In this document: one piece after another, positions 7,445 to 16,038 of the stretch
How the letters are laid out: the number at the start of each line of letters is the position of its first letter
How positions within the stretch are numbered: the stretch's first letter is position 1
Assembly (NCBI GenBank): GCA_900317885.1
Contig: ONIM01000001.1
Span: forward strand, 1 to 64,000
Origin: an uncultured Bacteroidales bacterium
GTDB lineage: Bacteria > Bacteroidota > Bacteroidia > Bacteroidales > Paludibacteraceae
Direction: 5' to 3'
DNA length: 64,000 nucleotides
Translations under genes and position numbers: made by a program
The notes under the pieces: generated by a model
Seen by the model: the letters and a program-made list of their open reading frames with translations, nothing else
The model's database searches: none
Told to the model about the DNA's origin: nothing

Positions 7445-10396
7445 ATGAGAAAACTTTTTCTACTCCTCCCCGCATTAGTGCTATCATTAATCACTAATGC
7501 CGCTACAACAAATGTTAATCCCGGAACAGGAACGCTATCTGCCGCTATCGCAGCTGCTTCTGATGGCGACATTCTTGTCCTCGCTGATGGCACTTACACA
7601 GAAACAGCACACGTAGCCATTAGCAAACAACTTACTATCCGCGCAGCAGAAAATGCCACTCCGGTCGTTCATCAGAATACATATCGAATGACTGTAAATA
7701 ACGAGATAACAATTATTGGTGTGACCTTTGAAGCCGGGCATAGTAATGAATTGCTCCGTATTGCCACTACTGCTGCTGACAAGACAATAACCATTCAGAA
7801 TTGTACATTTCGTTCTGCAGGTTATGGTGTAAGAGTGCGTGAAAGCGAATGTCAACAATTAGAAAATATCGTAATAGATAATTGCGTCTTTGAGAATATT
7901 GAAGCCCGTGCCATATATGCAGAAGCAAAAGCTACCGCTCCCGGTATTACCAAGGCGATTTCTATTTCCAATTCAACGTTTGTTGCATGTGGAAAATCAG
8001 GAGACCACAATCCGACCATAGAGATTCACGATGCTGATGACGATCCATCTACAGCAGGACCTGAGACACTTATAGACCACTGCACATTCTATAATTGCAG
8101 CCCTTCTCAATACACTATTTATCTTCATAAAATCGGTCCCCAAGCTACTGTTTCCAACTGTATTGTCAGCAATCCTTCCGAAGAACAAGCAACCTCGGCA
8201 TATTATGGATATGACAATTTTAACTTAACCAACTGTCTTTGGTATAATTGCTCGGGTGGTTTCCGTTCTCCTGCCACATCTGCCAATATCATCAACTCGG
8301 ATCCCCTTTTTGCAGACGCTGCAAATGGTGATTTCTCTCTCGCAGGCGATTTCATAAACGACAATGTTTCTCCGGCTCGGAATGCCGGAACAGATGGCTC
8401 TGATTTAGGCGATCCGCGCTGGTACACACCGGCTACTTATCCGACTACGGATTTTGTTGGTGGCTACGCATTTACTGCACAGAAAGCCAAACTGAGTGGA
8501 AACATTGTTTATGAGACAGGAGGTCCATCAGACCCATATCTGCGTTATAACCACTCATATAAGACAGGCGACGCAAAGTGGATTATTCAAGCTACAAAGG
8601 CTTGCTATATAAGCGCGACCGTAAATATGGCGGATAACACATGGAATTATGATTCGGCAGATGATAATAAAAAATATTTCCAAAACCACAAGCATGTTTT
8701 TGTTGTAGAAGTCCGCAAAGCAAACAATACACTCGTCGGCTCGGTAAAAGAAGGCGATTATAACGAAGATGGTACTACAGATGGATGGGACACTTATCCA
8801 ACTGTCAATTTAAAAGGGAACATCTATATTCCCGAGGCAGGTATTTACTCTGTCATATTAAAGAATTACCGTAATGAGTCCCGTTGCGGCGTAGCGAACG
8901 TAACTCTCGCATATGCAGGTGGAGATGTGACCGACATTGCGGCAAGTGGAAACACAAGCCTCAACGTAGCAGATGCTTGGTTTGAAGGCTGTACTCGTGG
9001 AGCAGACCGAATTGTGTACCCGTCTTCCGGAACATCTTCCGCATGGATTAAATGGAACATAGCAGCTACCGAGACCAAGTTCTATGACCTGACCTTGAAT
9101 ATCAATGCTCCCAATGCCCATGGTTTTACCGCTGCACTATACGAGGACGAGAGCGCGTCGCCAGTTGCCAGCGTTACAGAAGGCTCGTACGTAAACACAA
9201 CAGGTGTATTGGCTCTTGAATTAGGTCGCGTAAACCTTGTTGGCGGAAAGAATTATGTAGTGAAGTTGACCAACGCGCCAAGTGGCTCTGTGGCAGAGGT
9301 GCTTGATTTGACCTTTGCGCCGGTAGCGGCATCAGCGACAGAATTGCCGGGAACGCTGGCATTTAGCAATGCCGTGTTGAGTGCAAGAGCACATGTGACG
9401 GACGGAAATCTGTATTTCGCTCCTATCGGAGACACCAACCCTGTCGGCGAATGGGCACGTTGGGCGGTAACGACCGACCATAATGGCCTTTTCCTCTTCA
9501 CAATGGGTGTTAATAGCACGAATGGACAGAGTTATCGTATTTCTATCTATGACGACGGCGAGAACCTTGTGGACAGCTACGAAGCAAAACCGAATAGCGG
9601 CGCACAAACTATCACCCATTATTTCGCTCTTCCTGTCGGCAACTATTCCGTGAAAGTAGAAAACACCACGGCATGGTCACGCGGCTACCTCACCAGTTTA
9701 GTAGTAACAGAACCGAGCGTTGTCACCATTGATGAAACGGCTACCGACAACTCCACATGGGCAAGTAAAGTGGAAGATAGCAATACATACGACGTACAGA
9801 TCTTCCGTTCGCTCAGAGCCGGTATGTATAACACATTCTGCTTGCCTTTCGCTGTCGCTTCGGATATGTGCAAGGATGTCTTCGGAAATGATGTAGAGAT
9901 TTACACCCTCGACGAAGCTATTGTTGATGGCGAGGTCCTGAATGTTACACTCAAAAACTCCGGCGGCATCTACCAAAGTACGCCGGTGTTCATCAAACCT
10001 TCAACGGACATCGTAAACCCGATCTTTACAGGTGTAGAATTCAAAAGTACTACTCCGGCTGCCACCACTAAGACGAACGCAAACTTCGTTGGCACATTCG
10101 TTTCTACAACCCTTACTGCCAATTCCGACATTCTCTATCTCGGTCCGGACAACACGCTTTATTACCCCGAAACGGACACTCCGATTAAAGGATTCCGCGC
10201 TTGGTTCACTATCCATGATGCACCTTCGCCTGCGCCCGCTATCCGCAGAATGAACATCGTTAGAAACCCGGGAGAAGCCACCTCTATCAACCTCATTAAC
10301 GAAACAAAGGATAACGGAAAACGCATCGAGAATGGGCAACTCATCATCATCCGGGATGGTATTCGTTATAACGCAATGGGTATGATGATTAAGTAA
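7445..10396 (+). CDS. Large secreted right-handed beta-helix protein with C-terminal sorting-like motif
   Basis: The 983-residue protein has a signal peptide (MRKLFLLLPALVLSLITNA). Residues about 22-320 form a beta-helix of the chondroitinase-B/pectate-lyase type (DGDILVLADGTYTE followed by repeated N-x-x-F rungs). Several beta-sandwich-like segments follow (about 340-500, 500-620, 630-760), which could bind carbohydrate. Residues about 775-930 resemble a domain common in Bacteroidales surface proteins (RSLRAGMYNTFCLPF). The extreme C terminus (NGQLIIIRDGIRYNAMG) matches two other secreted proteins in this window. No catalytic residues can be assigned; it may be a lyase, an adhesin or a structural surface protein. 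Confidence 0.8.
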   Translation: MRKLFLLLPALVLSLITNAATTNVNPGTGTLSAAIAAASDGDILVLADGTYTETAHVAISKQLTIRAAENATPVVHQNTYRMTVNNEITIIGVTFEAGHSNELLRIATTAADKTITIQNCTFRSAGYGVRVRESECQQLENIVIDNCVFENIEARAIYAEAKATAPGITKAISISNSTFVACGKSGDHNPTIEIHDADDDPSTAGPETLIDHCTFYNCSPSQYTIYLHKIGPQATVSNCIVSNPSEEQATSAYYGYDNFNLTNCLWYNCSGGFRSPATSANIINSDPLFADAANGDFSLAGDFINDNVSPARNAGTDGSDLGDPRWYTPATYPTTDFVGGYAFTAQKAKLSGNIVYETGGPSDPYLRYNHSYKTGDAKWIIQATKACYISATVNMADNTWNYDSADDNKKYFQNHKHVFVVEVRKANNTLVGSVKEGDYNEDGTTDGWDTYPTVNLKGNIYIPEAGIYSVILKNYRNESRCGVANVTLAYAGGDVTDIAASGNTSLNVADAWFEGCTRGADRIVYPSSGTSSAWIKWNIAATETKFYDLTLNINAPNAHGFTAALYEDESASPVASVTEGSYVNTTGVLALELGRVNLVGGKNYVVKLTNAPSGSVAEVLDLTFAPVAASATELPGTLAFSNAVLSARAHVTDGNLYFAPIGDTNPVGEWARWAVTTDHNGLFLFTMGVNSTNGQSYRISIYDDGENLVDSYEAKPNSGAQTITHYFALPVGNYSVKVENTTAWSRGYLTSLVVTEPSVVTIDETATDNSTWASKVEDSNTYDVQIFRSLRAGMYNTFCLPFAVASDMCKDVFGNDVEIYTLDEAIVDGEVLNVTLKNSGGIYQSTPVFIKPSTDIVNPIFTGVEFKSTTPAATTKTNANFVGTFVSTTLTANSDILYLGPDNTLYYPETDTPIKGFRAWFTIHDAPSPAPAIRRMNIVRNPGEATSINLINETKDNGKRIENGQLIIIRDGIRYNAMGMMIK

Positions 10397-10436
10397 CCTG
10401 AATTGAAGATTGTTTAACCCTTAAATGACAACTATT

Positions 10437-10568
10437 ATGAAAAAGATATATAATCAACCCAAAACGACAATTCAGCAAACTTGTCTCACGAATACCATTT
10501 GTGTGGGTTCTGTACACGGAGGAAATCTCAACTACGGAGGTCCCGGATCAGGCATTGAACCCATCTAA
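10437..10568 (+). CDS. 43-residue Gly-rich peptide of unknown function
   Basis: A short ORF begins 41 bases after the beta-helix gene and encodes 43 residues: MKKIYNQPKT, a central TCLTNTICVG and a C-terminal GGNLNYGGPGSGIEPI. The MKK-Y--P start and Gly-rich end resemble small peptides often found next to surface-protein genes in Bacteroidales, whose function is unknown to me. A clear terminator follows 39 bases after the stop, so the peptide lies inside the same transcript as the beta-helix gene. The two Cys residues are seven apart. Confidence 0.6.
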   Translation: MKKIYNQPKTTIQQTCLTNTICVGSVHGGNLNYGGPGSGIEPI

Positions 10569-10606
10569 GGCCACCCCGACTAAATCCAAAGGCCTACTCA
10601 TCTCCT

Positions 10607-10638
10607 AAAAAGGCAGCCACATCCGTGACTGCCTTTTT
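10607..10638 (+). terminator. Rho-independent terminator after the beta-helix/peptide unit
   Basis: An inverted repeat AAAAAGGCAG / CTGCCTTTTT with a 12-base loop ends in a T run. It closes the plus-strand unit and can also serve the converging minus-strand CBM9 gene. Confidence 0.8.
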
Positions 10639-10665
10639 ATTTTCTATGCATTGCCTAAGTACCCA

Positions 10666-10709
10666 ATCGAATGCTGATCGTATGCTCATCGAATGCTCAT
10701 CGAATGCTT
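10666..10709. repeat. 11-bp tandem array (4 units)
   Basis: Four consecutive 11-bp units: ATCGAATGCTG, ATCGTATGCTC, ATCGAATGCTC, ATCGAATGCTT. It lies between the terminator and the stop codon of the CBM9-like gene. Three other intergenic arrays in the window have the same period but unrelated sequence. Confidence 0.85.
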
Positions 10710-10716
10710 CAGCATC

Positions 10717-11286
10717 TCACACTATAACAATCTCCCCGAAAAAAGCCGGGCAATGGAAATTAGGTTTCGGCAACGATATCGGTTGCCAACTCAGGAAATG
10801 AGGTTTCTTTGTTTTGTCCGCGCACTTATAGAAATTAGCCCGTAACACCTGAGGAAACGCCGGCTGATGCTCTCTAAAAATCAAATCCAGCGGTATGCTT
10901 AATTCTACTCCCCACTCAAACATCCCGTCTTTCTCTTCAAAAGCCTCACGCGCAAAGCTGCACTTCCTCTCAATACGCGCCATCTCCTCTTTCGAAAATG
11001 GCTGTACATCGTCCGTGCGGCTCAGCCGTCTCGATCCGACCATCGCACCTATACAGTTGCACTCAAAATTACAATAATGCTTCTCGCCCGGAACTTGGCA
11101 GAAAAACTCCACGCAACTGTCTTCCCACACCGGCCCTTGATCTTCCGTGGTTACAGCGCGCAGTTGTTCGCCTTTCACATGCCATTTCAGAAACAGCCGC
11201 TCATGGTCGTTATTCACTTCCACTACCACCTCCGGCTTCTCGGGAAAAGCCTCCGGCCAATTAACTTGATCTATCTTGTAAATCAT
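10717..11286 (-). CDS. CBM9-like (DOMON-type) carbohydrate-binding protein
   Basis: The 189-residue protein lacks a signal peptide. It matches the family-9-like carbohydrate-binding fold: an aromatic WP start, FLKWHVKGEQLRA, then WEDSCVEFFCQV, which is the characteristic central strand, and a C-terminal NFYKCAD stretch followed by SWQP. Members bind sugars or haem-like ligands; here the cytoplasmic location and the upstream hexosamine-1-kinase-like gene suggest a role in sugar handling. It is the last gene of its operon, three bases after the kinase stop. Confidence 0.75.
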   Translation of the reverse strand: MIYKIDQVNWPEAFPEKPEVVVEVNNDHERLFLKWHVKGEQLRAVTTEDQGPVWEDSCVEFFCQVPGEKHYCNFECNCIGAMVGSRRLSRTDDVQPFSKEEMARIERKCSFAREAFEEKDGMFEWGVELSIPLDLIFREHQPAFPQVLRANFYKCADKTKKPHFLSWQPISLPKPNFHCPAFFGEIVIV

Positions 11287-11300
11287 AAATCATAAATGAG
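11280..11300. repeat. Heptamer array at the kinase/CBM9 gene junction
   Basis: Three 7-bp units (AAATCAT, AAATCAT, AAATGAG on the plus strand) contain the start codon of the CBM9-like gene and the stop codon of the kinase gene. Confidence 0.55.
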
Positions 11301-12387
11301 CAATAATGCTCCGCATTTGCTCTTCTGCTTTCTCCTGTTCCTCAACTAGCCTCAGCTGCGCTCTTGTACGCACTAAGTTATGCTCCGGGTACGCAATCTT
11401 ATAATACGTATCCCCGTTAAGATAATCGGTAAAGAATCGCACGGTCTGCATGTAACTCAGCAACCGACATCCGTATGGCAGCAACTCTTTCTCCAAGTCT
11501 GTCAGGAATGTAGCCTCCTTCAGATACCCGCGGGCGTACGCCTCAAAAACCTCTAAATCCACATGGATATTATCTAAGTTCGGATCATCCTCCAGACCTG
11601 TATTCGCCGCCGTCCGCATGAAATCGCCGAAATCGCTGAACACAAACCCCGGCATTACGGTATCCAGATCCACGATACAAATCGGCCTGCCGGCTTCGTC
11701 AAAGAGCACATTATTCACCTTCGTGTCGCAGTGGTTGATATGTTTCTGCAACTTCCCTTCTCGGAACAACCGCTCTGCCAGACACATCTCATCTCTCCTC
11801 TTGTCAATCTCCGCAATAATATCTCTGCATGCCTCTAACCGCTTCTTTCGGACATTTGAAGGCGGAAGGCTCTTAGCTCTCTCTATCGCCTCATCCAACT
11901 CCTGCAACCGAAACTCCATATTATGGAAATTAGGTATGGACTCGCACAACGCGTCAAAAGGCAGATCCGCCAATTGCCGCTGGAAACGTCCGAACGCTTC
12001 ACCGGTTAACTCTGCAGACTTAGGTGTCACTTTCTCCTGCGAAGTAGCCGGTTCTACCAACACGTACAACCGCCAATAATCACCACCTTCCGTTCGGTAA
12101 TACAACTTCCCGTCTTTCGTCGGCACCAACTGCAACACTTTTCTCTCCACATCGCTCACTCCGGCGGTCTCTAACTTCTCACGGATATGATTTGTTACCA
12201 ACTGGATATTCCGCATCAACCCATCTACATTCTTGAAAATGCGGTGGTTGATACGTTGTAAGCAGTACGACCGTTCGCCGACGCGCCTCGCCGGAACAAT
12301 AAATGAGTCATTGATAAAACCGATACGTAACGGCTGTGCCTCACCAACTTCATTAGTGATAGCGAAATGTTGTAATACCTCTTTCAT
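11290..12387 (-). CDS. APH-fold kinase, N-acetylhexosamine 1-kinase (NahK)-like
   Basis: The 365-residue protein belongs to the aminoglycoside-phosphotransferase fold. It shows the catalytic loop HCDTKVNNVLFD (His near 219) and the metal-binding IVDLDTVMPG near 240, followed by SDFGDFMRT. The N-terminal region (LRIGFINDSFIV) matches the NahK-like branch, which phosphorylates GlcNAc or GalNAc at C1 in the lacto-N-biose/galacto-N-biose pathway. The neighbouring phosphorylase is a nucleoside type and not the usual LNB phosphorylase, so the exact sugar is uncertain. It sits 20 bases after the phosphorylase gene. Confidence 0.8.
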   Translation of the reverse strand: MKEVLQHFAITNEVGEAQPLRIGFINDSFIVPARRVGERSYCLQRINHRIFKNVDGLMRNIQLVTNHIREKLETAGVSDVERKVLQLVPTKDGKLYYRTEGGDYWRLYVLVEPATSQEKVTPKSAELTGEAFGRFQRQLADLPFDALCESIPNFHNMEFRLQELDEAIERAKSLPPSNVRKKRLEACRDIIAEIDKRRDEMCLAERLFREGKLQKHINHCDTKVNNVLFDEAGRPICIVDLDTVMPGFVFSDFGDFMRTAANTGLEDDPNLDNIHVDLEVFEAYARGYLKEATFLTDLEKELLPYGCRLLSYMQTVRFFTDYLNGDTYYKIAYPEHNLVRTRAQLRLVEEQEKAEEQMRSIIAHL

Positions 12388-12407
12388 AAACGGAAGATCA
12401 AGAGAAA

Positions 12408-13286
12408 TTAGATTCTTTCTAATACGGTCTTGATTAACTCTTTGATACGCGGCTTGTAGTCGGTGTTGGCAGCCTCAATCTTACGCTGGGCAATAACGCA
12501 GCAGACAGTCATAGCGCGATGTCCCATATGGAGCGCGAGACCTGCAATACACGACCCTTCCATCTCGTAGTTGGTAATCCGCTGACCCTCGTAACGGAAG
12601 TCGGTAATCTTCTCATTGATATCCGGAACCGCCAGATCGATGCGCAGCACACGTCCTTGCGGACCATAGAATCCATTCGAAGCGATCGTACAACCGCGCA
12701 TCATATCGTCCTTGGCGATGCGGTCCACCAACTCTGGATTAGCTGCTACCACATACGGCACAGCAGCTTTCTTCGGATAACCCACAAAATCGACAAAAGC
12801 TTTCTCAAAGCCCAGATCAGAAATCTTGTCGCGGTCGTGATAGAAAGCCAAGACACCATCGAATCCGATGCTCTTCTGGCTCACAAGGAACGTACCCAGA
12901 GGAATATCCTCCTGCATTCCGCCGCACGTACCGATACGGACGATATCCAGGCTTCTTTTCTCCGCTTTCTCCGTGCGGGTCGCGAAATCGATGTTCGCAA
13001 GCGCGTCAATCTCGTTCATGACGATGTCGCAGTTATCGGTTCCTATACCCGTCGAGATACAGGAGATACGCTTGCCCTGGAACTTACCGGTGATGGTATG
13101 GAACTCGCGGCTCTGTACATCACATTCTATCGATCCTTCGTCAAAGAAAGAAGCTACAATATTTACTCGATCCTGGTCTCCCACCAAGATCACTTTATCT
13201 GCCAAAAACTCAGGTTTGAGATGCAGATGAAACGCAGAACCATCCGCATTGATGATTAACTGCGAAGCTGGAAAAAATTTACTCAT
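12408..13286 (-). CDS. Nucleoside phosphorylase (uridine phosphorylase-like)
   Basis: The 292-residue protein is of the PNP/UDP family. It has KVILVGDQDRVN at the N terminus, ISCISTGIGTDNCDIVMNEI for phosphate binding, VRIGTCGGMQEDIPLG, and the late NYEMEGSCIAGLA, where the MEG motif binds the ribose. The family splits nucleosides with phosphate to free base and ribose-1-phosphate. The uridine-type assignment follows overall similarity; purine specificity is not excluded. Confidence 0.85.
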   Translation of the reverse strand: MSKFFPASQLIINADGSAFHLHLKPEFLADKVILVGDQDRVNIVASFFDEGSIECDVQSREFHTITGKFQGKRISCISTGIGTDNCDIVMNEIDALANIDFATRTEKAEKRSLDIVRIGTCGGMQEDIPLGTFLVSQKSIGFDGVLAFYHDRDKISDLGFEKAFVDFVGYPKKAAVPYVVAANPELVDRIAKDDMMRGCTIASNGFYGPQGRVLRIDLAVPDINEKITDFRYEGQRITNYEMEGSCIAGLALHMGHRAMTVCCVIAQRKIEAANTDYKPRIKELIKTVLERI

Positions 13287-13293
13287 GGTATTG

Positions 13294-13325
13294 ATTTATT
13301 TTCTCATTTTCATATTTTCACATTT
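13294..13325. repeat. 8-bp array at the phosphorylase/DUF3467 junction
   Basis: Four imperfect 8-bp units on the plus strand: ATTTATTT, TCTCATTT, TCATATTT, TCACATTT. The array fills most of the gap between the two genes and reaches into the DUF3467 stop codon. Confidence 0.5.
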
Positions 13326-13632
13326 AGGCTTCACCACCGGTGAACGGCACGCTGATGGTCGAACCGGGAACAGGTCCGCCGATAGGATTGATCGTACCGA
13401 ACTTCTGCTCGTACTGAGCGATATTATTACCTAATGCACCGAGAATCTTCTTCGCCTGATCCGGCGTTACGACTACTCGTGCCACCACATTTGCTTGCGG
13501 CACACCCGGCATCAACTGTGCGAAATCCAAAACGAACTCCGTCGGAGTATGCGCAATCAGCGCGAGGTTTGCAAACACGCCCTGCTGTTTGTCCGGGGCG
13601 ATATTAATGTTCAGTTGTTTTTGTTCTGCCAT
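13324..13632 (-). CDS. DUF3467 family protein
   Basis: The 102-residue soluble protein fits DUF3467: the central AHTPTEFVLDFAQLMPG and then VARVVVTPDQAKKILGALGNNI are the hallmark segments. The C terminus ends in a loose GGPVPGSTISVPF tail. The function is unknown; the family is widespread in Bacteroidota and archaea as a single small domain. It lies between the glycosyltransferase and phosphorylase genes. Confidence 0.9.
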   Translation of the reverse strand: MAEQKQLNINIAPDKQQGVFANLALIAHTPTEFVLDFAQLMPGVPQANVVARVVVTPDQAKKILGALGNNIAQYEQKFGTINPIGGPVPGSTISVPFTGGEA

Positions 13633-13652
13633 ATTCTTAAAATTTTAAAGGT

Positions 13653-14849
13653 TTACCATTTATTGTTTCTTTTCGGGACGATGAGCATCCACAGGTTCAC
13701 AAGCGGCAACGCGATATCAAACCACAAGATGCTGCACATCCCAAACCGTTTCTGTCCCATGCGACGCGCGGAGACATTGAGAATCGCTGTTTGCATAATC
13801 CAGCGGACAAGGAACAAGCCCACCGCAATCAAAAACGGCAATGCAGGAACCGCCATAATCGTCTGTGGCCAATAAAGAACCATCATCGCTATTACCATCG
13901 CATAAAAAAGTCCTCTGGTCATCGGTTCAAACGTTAGCCTGAATTGTGTCTCCGGGCGATATTGCGGAGAGACAGACAAATGTCTCCGTTTCTGTTGCCA
14001 CCACGCTTTGATGGTCTTCTTGGAGATTGACCAGGTGTAACTCTCGGGAGAGAGAACCACCGCTGTGTTTTGTTTCTTCGCCACCCGATTGACAAACAGA
14101 TCGTCATCGCCGGAACGATTTGTCATCTGCCGGGTAAAACCACCGGACTCAAAGAACAATGCCTTGCGGTACGCCAAATTGCGTCCCACGCCCATATACG
14201 GATGACCGCATATCGCCGCGCCTAAATAATGCAGGCCGTTAAAGAGCGTATCGAACCGCTCCAGACGGTTAATATGTCCCTTCTCCGTAAAATAAGCCCC
14301 ATAACCGAGAACCAAATCTACTCCTTCACGCTGGTTGAAGCCGCTCATCATCTCCCGAATCCAATGATTACTCTCCGGTACGCAATCAGCGTCCGTCAGA
14401 AGCAAATAATCATACTTAGCCGCCTTGGCAGCCAGTGTCAAAGCCAGTTTTTTCGTCGAACCCACACGTGCACCGTAAGGCACAAAAGTCATACGGAGGC
14501 GCTTGTCATGAACCATATAACTCTCCACCACAGCGCGGGTGTTGTCTTCCGACTCATCATCTACTACAATCACCTCGTATTCCGGCCATTCCTGCGTCAA
14601 CAATGCCTGCAGATAATTAGCCAGATTATCTCCTTCGTTATGCGCCGCCAGAATAACAGAGACACCGGGAGTCAGACTTTCTTCCCCTTCTTTCAGGGAG
14701 GGGTTGGGGGTAGGCTTCTTCTTATCCCTCCGCAACCTCCGCGCAGGAGCTGCCATGTACCGACCATAAAAATACACTTGTGCGATAAACAGAGCCGCAA
14801 GGATTCCAATGAGCGTCCAGTCTAATGTGTTTAGTTCAAATGTGACCAA
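13653..14849 (-). CDS. Membrane-bound family 2 glycosyltransferase
   Basis: The 398-residue protein has one N-terminal membrane segment (about 12-30), a GT2 catalytic domain (VSVILAAHNEGDNL, VVDDESED, LLTDADC as the DxD motif, QQKRRH as the QxxRW-like acceptor motif) and two or three C-terminal membrane segments. It likely transfers a sugar to a lipid or polysaccharide acceptor at the inner membrane. The only start that keeps the first membrane segment is a TTG at 14849, five bases after the PCMD stop; the next ATG is at residue 31. A linker (KPTPNPSLKEGE) is encoded by a dispersed repeat at 14681-14717. Confidence 0.85.
   Translation of the reverse strand: MVTFELNTLDWTLIGILAALFIAQVYFYGRYMAAPARRLRRDKKKPTPNPSLKEGEESLTPGVSVILAAHNEGDNLANYLQALLTQEWPEYEVIVVDDESEDNTRAVVESYMVHDKRLRMTFVPYGARVGSTKKLALTLAAKAAKYDYLLLTDADCVPESNHWIREMMSGFNQREGVDLVLGYGAYFTEKGHINRLERFDTLFNGLHYLGAAICGHPYMGVGRNLAYRKALFFESGGFTRQMTNRSGDDDLFVNRVAKKQNTAVVLSPESYTWSISKKTIKAWWQQKRRHLSVSPQYRPETQFRLTFEPMTRGLFYAMVIAMMVLYWPQTIMAVPALPFLIAVGLFLVRWIMQTAILNVSARRMGQKRFGMCSILWFDIALPLVNLWMLIVPKRNNKW
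14681..14717 (-). repeat. Dispersed GC-rich repeat, copy 1 (inside the glycosyltransferase)
   Basis: On the minus strand this 37-base element begins AAGCCTACCCCC and ends GAAGGGGAAG. A close copy lies at 29777-29813 in the TtcA-like gene. Here it encodes the linker between the membrane segment and the catalytic domain. Confidence 0.75.
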
Positions 14850-14854
14850 AACGA

Positions 14855-15958
14855 TTATTGATTTTTGATTTGTACCTTATACACATGCGTACTACTTCCG
14901 TCTTCCGCCTTCACCGTGATCGTCCAGGGCTTTCCATTCAGTTCTCCGGCCTCAACACGCATCTCTTCTTTGTCAAGTTTGCGACCGTTAAAACGAGCTG
15001 TCTCACCTTTGATATTCTTCAGAGTACCGATGCCGCGATAGCCCGCGATAGTAACCTCCGTTGCACTTCCTGCCGGCAGGACATATGTCTGCACTTTGCT
15101 GCTGTTGGAATCAAAAGCCTTCCATTCCTTGCCGTTGATGACGAGTTTGTCGATTCGCGATGAGTAAATCAATTCCACATCATCGACATACAACGCATTG
15201 CCGTCATACATGCCGTCATTCGCACGGAAAGCAGGATAGTTACCGGCAGAGAAAATGACATTACACATCGTCGGTTTCGCATCGTTCATATAGAAAATCG
15301 GCACTTTGATAAGCGTCCACTCGTCATATTTAGCTCGCGCGCGATGCCATCCCTCGGCAATCTGTTTGGCGCGCGTCTCTACCGTACACTCGTTGCCGTC
15401 GGTCTTCTGACGAATATCGCTCTCTTCGTTGATACGCTCTGTAGCAGTACAACCGCCTTTCTTGTTCTTGTACTCCGTTCCTTTTGAAGTGCCGGACCAA
15501 GCATAATACAGCAAATGAAAATCCTCTTTCTCCGGCGCAGGTCCAACACGCTTAACCCATACAGCCATCGTGTCCGGACGATATTTCCAAGAGATACCAC
15601 CTTCTGTTCCTGCGGTCGCCTGACTTACCTTGGTGACACTCTTGAGGTACTGCCACGGCGTACCTAGCGACAGATAACCCGGACCGATAGCACCGATTCC
15701 GAGCTTCGGAATACCCACCGCACGGTCTGTCACATAAGCACTATAACCGGTTCTACCCGGTTTCTGATACATAAACGTAAACTTGAATCCCGCCTGATTG
15801 ACATTCGATCCATGCCATTCGGTCAATTGCTTATCACCGTTGAACTTATCTCCCCAATTCTCAAAATGGCTGTCCGGCAACTGCTGTGCCAGCATAACTA
15901 TAGGAGTAAAGACGAGACAAAATAAAGATAAAATGGTCTTTCTCATTTCTTTTTTCAT
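14855..15958 (-). CDS. PCMD (putative carbohydrate metabolism domain) secreted protein
   Basis: The 367-residue protein has a signal peptide (cut after VMLAQ). The body shows the PCMD fold found in Bacteroidota surface proteins: PDSHFENWGD at the start, a YSAYVTDRAVG segment, a MAVWVKRVGP strand and the DGNALYVDDVELIYSS jelly-roll ending. The last 85 residues form a separate small beta domain. These proteins are thought to bind or process glycans. Two starts are possible (residues 1 and 5). Its promoter at 15969-15999 is shared back to back with aroC. Confidence 0.8.
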   Translation of the reverse strand: MKKEMRKTILSLFCLVFTPIVMLAQQLPDSHFENWGDKFNGDKQLTEWHGSNVNQAGFKFTFMYQKPGRTGYSAYVTDRAVGIPKLGIGAIGPGYLSLGTPWQYLKSVTKVSQATAGTEGGISWKYRPDTMAVWVKRVGPAPEKEDFHLLYYAWSGTSKGTEYKNKKGGCTATERINEESDIRQKTDGNECTVETRAKQIAEGWHRARAKYDEWTLIKVPIFYMNDAKPTMCNVIFSAGNYPAFRANDGMYDGNALYVDDVELIYSSRIDKLVINGKEWKAFDSNSSKVQTYVLPAGSATEVTIAGYRGIGTLKNIKGETARFNGRKLDKEEMRVEAGELNGKPWTITVKAEDGSSTHVYKVQIKNQ

Positions 15959-15968
15959 AAAATCGGCG

Positions 15969-16016
15969 CAAAGTTACAAAAAATTTTGCATATATGCAAG
16001 AATTTTAGTACTTTTG
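15969..16016. promoter_or_regulatory. Overlapping divergent promoters with shared -33 palindrome (PCMD operon / aroC)
   Basis: Plus strand: TTG at 15986-15988, 20-base spacer, TACTTTTG at 16009-16016, reading into aroC. Minus strand: TTG (CAA at 15997-15999), 20-base spacer, TAACTTTG (15969-15976), reading into the PCMD gene. The two -33 boxes are the arms of one perfect palindrome, TTGCATATATGCAA (15986-15999). Confidence 0.8.
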
Positions 16017-16038
16017 CACTCGAAAAGCGTTGTATGGC

